Positions 31,973 to 37,243 of a stretch of 37,243 bases of DNA are shown one piece after another. A program made the translations under genes and the position numbers. A model generated the notes under the pieces. That model searched no databases. It had not been told where the DNA came from and saw nothing but the letters and a program-made list of their open reading frames with translations. Source of the DNA: Gemmataceae bacterium (lineage in GTDB: Bacteria > Planctomycetota > Planctomycetia > Gemmatales > Gemmataceae); assembly GCA_020847555.1 (NCBI GenBank), contig JADLBT010000232.1, positions 1-37,243 on the forward strand, given 5' to 3'. The stretch's first letter is position 1. Each line of letters starts with the position of its first letter.

Positions 31973-33640
31973 ATGACCAGGCCTGCCCTTTCTCCCGTCG
32001 AGCAGCAGCTGCGGCGCGTGCGCCGCCGTCTGGTCGTTCAGACCTTGCTGGACCGCCTGGCCTGGTGCTGGGCGGGCGCTCTCGCCCTTGCGGCCGGGTG
32101 GTTCCTGCTCCAGCCGCTCGTGCTGCCCGAGGCCGAGGAGTGGGTGCGCTGGGCCGTCGCTGGCGGCCTGGCGGCTGCGGCGACCGTGCTGGCCGTGGTG
32201 CTCACGCGGCTCGCGGCGCCCTCGCGGCTGGGCGCGGCTCTGGAGCTGGACGAGCGCTTCGGGCTGAAGGAGCGCGTCACCACCTCCCTGAGCCTCGGCG
32301 CGGACCAGGAGGCGCTGCCGGCGGCGCAGGCCCTGCTCGCCGACGTCAACCGCCACGTCGCCGGCCTGCACGTCCCGACGCGCTTCCCCGTCCGCCTGAC
32401 GTGGCCGGCCGCCCTGGTGCCCGCCTGTGCCGCCGTCCTGGTGCTCCTCGCCTTCTTCTACCAGCCGGGGCCGGGCTCCTCCGCCGCCAGCACCGACGAT
32501 GTGGCGAAACGGCAGACCGCCAACCCCGAGGAGATCAAGAACAAGCTCGACGAACTCAAGAAGCTCGTCAAGAAGGAGAGCCCGAAGGACGAGCCCAAAT
32601 CGAAGGAGATGAAGGAGCTGGAGAAGGCATGGGAGAAGCTGCTCGGCCAGAAGATTGACCCTAACGACAAGGAGCAGGTGCGCGAGCTGGTGCAGGCGAT
32701 GCGCCCGCTGGAGGAGAAGATCAAGGAACGGCTCGCCGACCTGAAGGCGCGCACCACCAGAGGCAAGCAGCTCAAGGACCGCCTGAAGGATCTCAAGGGC
32801 ATGCAGCCGAAGGACGGCAAGTTCGACAAGGACGCCCCCGGCAAGGAGTTCGAGGACGCCCTCGCCAGGGGCGACCTGGAGAAGGCCGCCCAGGAGCTGG
32901 ACCGCCTCCGCAAGACACTCGACGAGAATCAGCTCAACAACAAGGAGCGCCGGCAGCTGGAGGAGCGTCTGGCGAACCTCGCGGACAAGTTGAAGCGGCT
33001 CGCGGACCTCGAAGGGTTGCAGAAGAAGCTGGAGGAGGCGCTCAACAAGCTGACGCCGGAAGAACGTAAGCAACTCGAGGAGCAGATGCGCAAAGACATG
33101 GAAGAACTGGCCCGCGAGATGGGCGACCTCAAGGAACTGGCGGACCAGCTCGAACAGTGCCTGGAGTGCATGAAAAAGGGCGGCAAGCTCGGCAAGATGC
33201 AGCTCGGCCAGAAGCTGAAGGAGCTGAAGGGGAAGCTGGCGAAGCTCGATATCGACCCGAAAGATCTGAAGGAGATGGACGACCTCAAGGACCAGCAGCA
33301 GTGCCTGGGAGGCGCGTGCCAGGCGATGCTGCTCGGGTTGATGAACGGGAACGGCATGGGGCAAGGGGGGCCGCCGGGGACGAAGCGGCCGATCGCGAAG
33401 GACGGCGACACCGACCACAAGAACGCCGCCCAGAAAGCGGATCTGAAGGACGACGTTCCGCTGCGCATCACCGGCTTCCGCAAGGGGGGGACGTTCGCGC
33501 AGATTCCGGCCCGTGAGGTCGGGACGGCCTTCCGCCAGGCACAGCAGGAAGCGCCGACGGCGCTCGAACGGCAGCGCGTGCCTCCGGATGCCGCGGATCT
33601 CTACAGGGGGTACTTCGAGAACCTCGGCGGACAGAAGTGA
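31973..33640 (+). CDS. Membrane protein with long Lys/Glu-rich coiled coil, function unknown
   Basis: 555 residues. Two N-terminal membrane helices (about 22-45, 57-80), a short loop, a third helix (about 145-165), then a highly charged coiled coil of about 250 residues (about 175-430) rich in Lys, Glu and Leu heptads, with a Cys-containing segment near 395-400 (CLECMKKGG) and near 445. The C-terminus (PAREVGTAFRQAQQ to YRGYFENLG) resembles the tails of proteins I have seen encoded near MoxR/DUF58/VWA gene sets, but no such genes are adjacent. GAGGAT lies 6 bases before the ATG. A strong terminator follows at 33756. It could be a scaffold or tether in the cell envelope; I do not recognise a named family. 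Confidence 0.85.
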   Translation: MTRPALSPVEQQLRRVRRRLVVQTLLDRLAWCWAGALALAAGWFLLQPLVLPEAEEWVRWAVAGGLAAAATVLAVVLTRLAAPSRLGAALELDERFGLKERVTTSLSLGADQEALPAAQALLADVNRHVAGLHVPTRFPVRLTWPAALVPACAAVLVLLAFFYQPGPGSSAASTDDVAKRQTANPEEIKNKLDELKKLVKKESPKDEPKSKEMKELEKAWEKLLGQKIDPNDKEQVRELVQAMRPLEEKIKERLADLKARTTRGKQLKDRLKDLKGMQPKDGKFDKDAPGKEFEDALARGDLEKAAQELDRLRKTLDENQLNNKERRQLEERLANLADKLKRLADLEGLQKKLEEALNKLTPEERKQLEEQMRKDMEELAREMGDLKELADQLEQCLECMKKGGKLGKMQLGQKLKELKGKLAKLDIDPKDLKEMDDLKDQQQCLGGACQAMLLGLMNGNGMGQGGPPGTKRPIAKDGDTDHKNAAQKADLKDDVPLRITGFRKGGTFAQIPAREVGTAFRQAQQEAPTALERQRVPPDAADLYRGYFENLGGQK

Positions 33641-33676
33641 CCCGCCGTCGCGGGCGGCGCCGGGGTCCGAACTGGC

Positions 33677-33695
33677 GTGAATCGTTTGCATTCAC
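33677..33695. promoter_or_regulatory. 19-bp dyad, possible operator or RNA hairpin
   Basis: GTGAAT (33677-33682) mirrors ATTCAC (33690-33695) around 7 bases. A second small dyad, GTTGA-TCAAC, lies near 33714-33729. Both precede the terminator, so they belong to the 3' end of the coiled-coil gene's transcript unless an unseen promoter lies there. Confidence 0.35.
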
Positions 33696-33755
33696 CGCGT
33701 CCGTGTTCTATCTGTTGATTGTCCTCAACTTTTGGGGAGAAGGGGAGGACATCCT

Positions 33756-33802
33756 GGGGCCGACCGGCAGTGAGGGGATTGCCGGCGGCCCTATTTTTTT
33801 TC
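33756..33802 (+). terminator. Rho-independent terminator with nine-T tail
   Basis: Stem of 12 pairs with one bulged A: GGGCCG-A-CCGGCA (33757-33769) with TGCCGGCGGCCC (33780-33791), 10-base loop, then TA and nine T (33794-33802). It ends the transcript of the coiled-coil membrane protein gene. Confidence 0.9.
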
Positions 33803-33889
33803 GCATCGGCAAACGTAACCGGCGTTCTGGAGAGTCCCTCGAACCGCGTCGGGACCGACGTTGCCGCGTGCGAAAGGCATGCGCTGCCC

Positions 33890-33918
33890 TTGCTGGTGGA
33901 CCTCGGCATCTCCACAAT
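33890..33918 (+). promoter_or_regulatory. Possible promoter of the permease gene
   Basis: TTGCTG (33890-33895) and CACAAT (33913-33918) are 17 bases apart, placed after the terminator and about 23 bases before the start codon, leaving a very short leader. Confidence 0.4.
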
Positions 33919-33940
33919 AGGGGAGAAACTGAGGGCCGCC

Positions 33941-35413
33941 ATGTTTTCGAGCCTCTCCCAGCCCGTCCTGCTGGCGGCGGTGGAGCCTAACTCGTGGCCG
34001 GCCATCTGGACGGCCGCGGCGCTGGTTCTGCTGCTCGTCCTGATCATCCGTTTTCAGGTCCACGCCTTCGTCGCCCTGCTCGTCGCCAGCCTGACCCTGG
34101 GTATCGCCGCTGGCCTGTCGCCGGACCGCGTCGTCACCGCCATCGGGAAGGGCGTGGGCGACATCATGGGGGGCGTGGCGATCCTCCTCGCCCTGGGCGC
34201 CATGCTCGGTCGCATGCTCGACGTCAGCGGCGCCGCGCGCGTCATCGCGCGCACCCTGATCGACACGTTCGGCGAGCGCCGGGCGTCCCTCGCCATCCTC
34301 GTCGCCGCCTACCTGATCGGCATCCCGGTGCTGTTCAACGTCGGCTTTCTGCTGCTGCTGCCGATCATGTGGCGGCTCCAGCGCGACACCGGCCAGTCGC
34401 TCCTCTGGTTCGTCCTGCCGCTGGCGTTCAGCCTCGGGGTCACGCACTCGCTGGTCCCGCCCCACCCCGGCATCGTCGGCGCGGTCAACACCCTCGCCCC
34501 GGAGGCGGTGCGCAGCACGGTGATGATCCAGACGATCGTGTTCGGCACCCTGATGGGTGTTCCGATGGTGCTGGCCGGCTGGCTCTTGCCCGGCCGCTGG
34601 TGGGCGCGCAGCCAGATGGTGACCGCCCCCGAGCACCTCTCCGTCGCGACCGACGACGCCGACGAGAAGGAATGCCCGCCGCCGTTCACCGTGTCGATCC
34701 TGATCGTGCTGCTGCCGCTGCTGCAGAGCGTCGCCGGGTTCGGCATCAAGCTGCTGGGCGACCTGAAACAGCTGCCCGACTGGCTGGCCGCGCCGATCGT
34801 GCCGCGCGCCGAGCTGCCCGACTGGCTGGCGTTCCTGGGACACGCGCCGGCGGCGTGGCTGCAGTTCCTGGGCCACCCGACGATGGCGCTGCTGGTGCCG
34901 ACCGGGCTGGCGTTCTGGCTGCTGGGGATGCGGCGGGGGATGCCGGCGGACCGGCTGGCGAAGGTGGCCGGGGACGCGCTGACCGATGTCGGCGGCATCC
35001 TGTTCCTGTTCGGCGCCGCGGGCGGGTTCAAGGAGGTGATCCAGGCGACGGGGGCGGGCGACTACATCGCCTACCTGGTGATGGGGCTGGACCTGCCGAA
35101 GGTGGTCGTGTTCTACCTGGTGGCGGTCCTGATGCGGGTCGCGCTCGGCTCGGCGACGGCGGCGATTCTGACCGCGTCGGCCCTCCTGGCGGCGGCGGCG
35201 CGCGGCCTGCCGGGGCAGGAGACATTGCTGGTGCTGGCGGTCGCGAACGGGGTGACGTTCATGACCCAGCCGGCCGACAGCGGCTTCTGGATGGTCAAGG
35301 AGTACTGCAACCTGTCGGTGCGGGACGTGATGGTACGCTTCAATGCGTGCCGCATCTTCATGTCGCTGCTCGGCCTGGGATTACTGCTGACCTACGAATT
35401 GTGGCTCGGCTGA
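33941..35413 (+). CDS. GntP-family gluconate/organic acid permease
   Basis: 490 residues with about 12-13 membrane helices. GntP-family wording: ALLVASLTLGIAAGL, GKGVGDIMGGVAILLALGAMLGRMLDVSGAA, GIPVLFNVGFLLLLPI, SLVPPHPGIVGAVN (about 172-185), VALGSATAAILTASALLA and MTQPADSGFWMVKEY. Members take up gluconate or related sugar acids by proton symport; the exact substrate is not readable. No kinase or dehydrogenase for a sugar acid is adjacent. The start at 33941 follows GAGGG and places the first helix correctly; longer frames to 33719 cross the terminator and promoter and are rejected. A 25-bp perfect inverted repeat follows the gene. Confidence 0.88.
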   Translation: MFSSLSQPVLLAAVEPNSWPAIWTAAALVLLLVLIIRFQVHAFVALLVASLTLGIAAGLSPDRVVTAIGKGVGDIMGGVAILLALGAMLGRMLDVSGAARVIARTLIDTFGERRASLAILVAAYLIGIPVLFNVGFLLLLPIMWRLQRDTGQSLLWFVLPLAFSLGVTHSLVPPHPGIVGAVNTLAPEAVRSTVMIQTIVFGTLMGVPMVLAGWLLPGRWWARSQMVTAPEHLSVATDDADEKECPPPFTVSILIVLLPLLQSVAGFGIKLLGDLKQLPDWLAAPIVPRAELPDWLAFLGHAPAAWLQFLGHPTMALLVPTGLAFWLLGMRRGMPADRLAKVAGDALTDVGGILFLFGAAGGFKEVIQATGAGDYIAYLVMGLDLPKVVVFYLVAVLMRVALGSATAAILTASALLAAAARGLPGQETLLVLAVANGVTFMTQPADSGFWMVKEYCNLSVRDVMVRFNACRIFMSLLGLGLLLTYELWLG

Positions 35414-35474
35414 CCTCGGGAGTTCGCCAGGTCGCTCCCGAGGCTCCCGTGCCAAAGAGCCCGAAACAACCAAA

Positions 35475-35537
35475 GCACGAGGCCGGAAGAGGAAACGGTG
35501 CGGACTCCTGTGACCGTTTCCTCTTCCGGCCTCGTGC
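35475..35537. repeat. Perfect 25-bp inverted repeat between convergent genes
   Basis: Bases 35475-35499 and 35513-35537 are exact inverted copies (left arm begins GCACGAGGCCGGAAG) with a 13-base loop. The purine-rich left arm and pyrimidine-rich right arm differ from the GC-rich stems of the true terminators here, and no T-run follows. Its place between convergent genes suits a two-way terminator, but the perfect 25-bp match suggests a recent insertion or selection for the RNA stem. Confidence 0.85.
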
Positions 35538-35601
35538 CTTCTGACGCCCTGCCAGGCTGTGCGTCTGCCGACAGGCGTGCAGGACCACCTGTCAGCGTGG
35601 C

Positions 35602-36135
35602 TCAGTTCTCCTCGTACTGAGCGACCCGGTTGACCGTCTCTTCCGCCTCTTCCCCGATGGCGTCGGCGAACTGGTACTGCATCACGAAGGCGTCTTCCCC
35701 GCTGTCCTCGTAATACCCGCGCAGCACGCGGACCGCCCGGAACCCCTGCTTGCTGAAGAACAGCTGCGCCGGCAGGTTCGTCTCGCGCACCTCCAGGGTG
35801 ATGCGGGTCCGGCGGTGGCTGGAGAGTTTGCTAATCAGCTTCGCGACCATCTGCGCCCCGACGCCGGAGCGCCGCCAGGTCGAGTTGACGGCAAAGTTCA
35901 GGATGTGGAGCTTCGACTTGTGCAACTCGTAGATCATGAACCCGACGACCTTCTCGCCCTGTTCGGCGACCATGCCGATGCAGTTGCGCTGGCGGAGGCA
36001 GCGGAGGAAGTCCTCCTCGGTCCAGGCGTACTCGAAGCTCTGCTGCTCGGTGTTCAGAACCTCGGGCATGTCGCGCCGGATCATCCAGCGGATATGCACG
36101 CGGACCTGTTCCTTTTCCGCCTTGTTCACGCTCAT
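35602..36135 (-). CDS. GNAT acetyltransferase, ribosomal-protein-alanine N-acetyltransferase RimI-like
   Basis: 177 residues, one GNAT domain. Seen: IRWMIRRDMPEVLNTEQQSF, GFMIYELHKSKLHILNFAVN, acetyl-CoA loop RRSGVGAQM (the RxxGxG/A signature) and LEVRETNLPAQLFFSKQGF, RGYYEDSGEDAFVMQY, all typical of RimI. RimI acetylates the N-terminal alanine of ribosomal protein S18; related enzymes modify other proteins. An acidic tail of about 20 residues (IGEEAEETVNR) is extra. GGAGGTG lies 5 bases before the ATG at 36135; a longer frame to 36252 has no ribosome site. Transcribed alone and convergent with the permease gene. Confidence 0.85.
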   Translation of the reverse strand: MSVNKAEKEQVRVHIRWMIRRDMPEVLNTEQQSFEYAWTEEDFLRCLRQRNCIGMVAEQGEKVVGFMIYELHKSKLHILNFAVNSTWRRSGVGAQMVAKLISKLSSHRRTRITLEVRETNLPAQLFFSKQGFRAVRVLRGYYEDSGEDAFVMQYQFADAIGEEAEETVNRVAQYEEN

Positions 36136-36394
36136 TCGGACACCTCCCCTCGCCACGGCGCGCGCGGCGCCCCCTCCGTGGGCTGCGCCACGCCTCCGCA
36201 GTAACCTTTGGTCAACGTTCCGAAATCGACCAGAAGTCAAACGAAAGGTCAATCAGCGGGGTGCTTTGGGACGGAAAGGCCGTGGCGTTCTCTCAGGCTC
36301 TCGCCAACCCCCACACCACCGCCGGATATTAGCAATGGCCTAGTTCCGGCTCAAGGTCAAGAAAGCGGTCAGCGGCCCAGTCCCCAGAGCGTTG

Positions 36395-36430
36395 CCCGTG
36401 GGCGGCGCGCCGGAAACCTGCCCCCACGGG
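36395..36430. repeat. Third copy of the CCCACGGG repeat family
   Basis: CCCGTGGG (36395-36402) is mirrored by CCCACGGG (36423-36430), with GGCGGCGC and GGCGCC segments like those of the other copies. Confidence 0.55.
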
Positions 36431-36473
36431 GCGCCACCCGCGGACCCTGGCTGCTGACTGCTGATGGTTCGAG

Positions 36474-36547
36474 AAAAAGCGGGGGAATCCTTCCCCCTGC
36501 GGGTTCGCCGTCATGGCCCCGGTACGCAAGGGGGGAATCCCTTCCCC
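36474..36547 (-). terminator. Duplicated hairpin, likely terminator for the surface-protein gene
   Basis: GGGGGAA (36481-36487) pairs with TTCCCCC (36491-36497); on the minus strand the stem is followed by GC and five T (36478-36474), a terminator layout. A second copy, GGGGAA (36532-36537) with TTCCCC (36542-36547), lies 45 bases further. Both read from the gene at the right window edge. Confidence 0.55.
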
Positions 36548-36691
36548 GGGGCGCAGCCGTCGTGGCTGCAAGGCCTTCCGCGGCGACGGGTGGACGGAAA
36601 TGTTGGTAAGAAGCATAGCGACGTCCCACTCCCGCGGCCAAGGAATCTTTGCAAAAAGTTTACTATTCACCGTTGTTGATTTGTTGCTGCG

Positions 36692-37243
36692 TCAGTTGCC
36701 CCGGGCTGCGCCGGCGCCCGGCAGCCCGGGCGCGGCAAAGCGCAACAGCGCGTGCAGAACGGCGTCGTGCCCCTGGGCGGTGCGAACGGCGACGCGCGCC
36801 ACCCCCGCCCCGCCGGCCCGGGCGAGGAGCTTCAGCGGCAGCGACTGGGACTGGCCCGGCTCGATCGCCCCGAGCGTCCAGCGAGCGGTCCGGGTGACCG
36901 GATCGTAGGATCCGCCGGCGATGCCGCTGACGATCGCCACGTTGTCCGGGAGCTGGCACGCGACGGTCACCGACCGGGCTCCCGGGGCGGCGCGGTTGCT
37001 CACCTCGATGCGGTACTCGATCTCCCGGTTGGCCGGAGCCTCGCGCGGGCCGACGAGGCGCACCGCCAGGAGTGGATCCTCGGCCACCGTGACGGCCGCG
37101 TGCGCCACCGCCTGCACCCCCCCGTCGGCGCGAACCGTGACCTCGTTGGCGTGCCGGCCGAGCCGGGCCGCGATCAGCTCCAGCCGCAGCACGCGCGTCT
37201 CCCCCGGACCCAGCCCGTCCAGTGTCGTCTCGACGTCTCCCCC
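36692..37243 (-). CDS. DUF11-type surface protein, C-terminal part (runs off the window)
   Basis: The frame is open from the window edge to a stop at 36692, 183 residues so far. It holds at least one full beta-sandwich repeat of the DUF11 type (about residues 50-150 of the visible part): RLVGPREAPANREIEYRIEV, NRAAPGARSVTVACQLP, GGSYDPVTRTARWTLGAIEP and GQSQSLPLKLLA. The preceding residues (TLDGLGPGETRVLRLEL) look like the end of another repeat. Such repeats build extracellular stalks in planctomycetes and chlamydiae. The protein ends in a Gly/Ala/Arg-rich tail with no obvious anchor. An internal GTG at 37192 is not the true start, since coding continues upstream. Confidence 0.75.
   Translation of the reverse strand, partial: GGDVETTLDGLGPGETRVLRLELIAARLGRHANEVTVRADGGVQAVAHAAVTVAEDPLLAVRLVGPREAPANREIEYRIEVSNRAAPGARSVTVACQLPDNVAIVSGIAGGSYDPVTRTARWTLGAIEPGQSQSLPLKLLARAGGAGVARVAVRTAQGHDAVLHALLRFAAPGLPGAGAARGN

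Larger units (their letters stand above)
33641..33940. other. Intergenic region before the permease gene
   Basis: 300 bp with no gene. It contains a dyad (33677-33695), a strong terminator (33756-33802) and a candidate promoter (33890-33918), listed separately. Confidence 0.6.
36136..36691. other. Repeat-rich region without a gene
   Basis: 556 bp. Open frames here are short and repeat-derived. It carries a CCCACGGG-family palindrome (36395-36430) and a duplicated GGGGAA/TTCCCC hairpin (36481-36547), plus an AT-richer patch near 36645-36680 that forms the 3' flank of the surface-protein gene. Confidence 0.6.

Noticed and set aside
33719..33940. Upstream extension of the permease by 74 codons
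   Set aside because: It would cover a strong terminator and a promoter and would precede the first membrane helix with unrelated sequence.

Overview
GC-rich chromosomal DNA, most likely from a planctomycete of the Gemmata/Gemmataceae type. The evidence is a set of lineage hallmarks: two secreted proteins with the N-terminal VEALEDR motif followed by FG-GAP, PKD, LamG or RTX repeats; a DUF1501 Tat-exported protein; a TIGR03067 domain protein; an ECF sigma gene followed by a Ser/Thr kinase with a PEGA domain and leucine-rich repeats; and many palindromic repeats between genes. No rRNA, tRNA, CRISPR array, phage or transposase gene was seen.

Layout. Positions 1-4.7 kb: the end of an operon (+) encoding two large single-pass membrane proteins with matching Gly-Pro-Met-Gly tracts, closed by a strong terminator. 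4.7-5.4 kb: a small gene of unknown function with its own sigma70-like promoter. 5.5-10.7 kb (-): ECF sigma factor, kinase (carrying an HxxxCxxC anti-sigma-like motif) and a secreted VEALEDR/FG-GAP/RTX protein. 10.7-15.2 kb (-): a 1474-residue hybrid sensor kinase. 15.3-17.7 kb (-): a translationally coupled pair, a CHT1-like choline transporter and a phosphatidylcholine-synthase-like enzyme. 18-19.3 kb (+): DEAD-box helicase. 19.3-19.95 kb (+): a self-contained unit with two dyads, a full-consensus sigma54 promoter, a 65-codon gene and a terminator. 20-22.5 kb (-): SDR enzyme, a decayed DUF6940-like pseudogene, a MITE-like palindrome and a zinc-ribbon/TIGR03067 protein. 22.8-30.2 kb (+): DUF1499 protein, PurD, PilZ protein, a second secreted VEALEDR/RTX protein and a ChlI/ChlD-like AAA+/VWA fusion. 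30.2-31.7 kb (-): DUF1501 protein. 32-35.4 kb (+): coiled-coil membrane protein and GntP-type permease. 35.6-36.1 kb (-): RimI-like acetyltransferase. 36.7 kb to the end (-): a DUF11-type surface protein running off the window.

How genes work together. The clearest functional unit is the transporter/Pcs pair: choline imported by the first protein would be condensed with CDP-diacylglycerol by the second to make phosphatidylcholine. The second is the ECF sigma-kinase pair, a probable sensory module. The most distinctive regulatory structure is the sigma54 unit at 19.45-19.94 kb. Everything here is read by eye; family names rest on recalled motifs, not on a database search.
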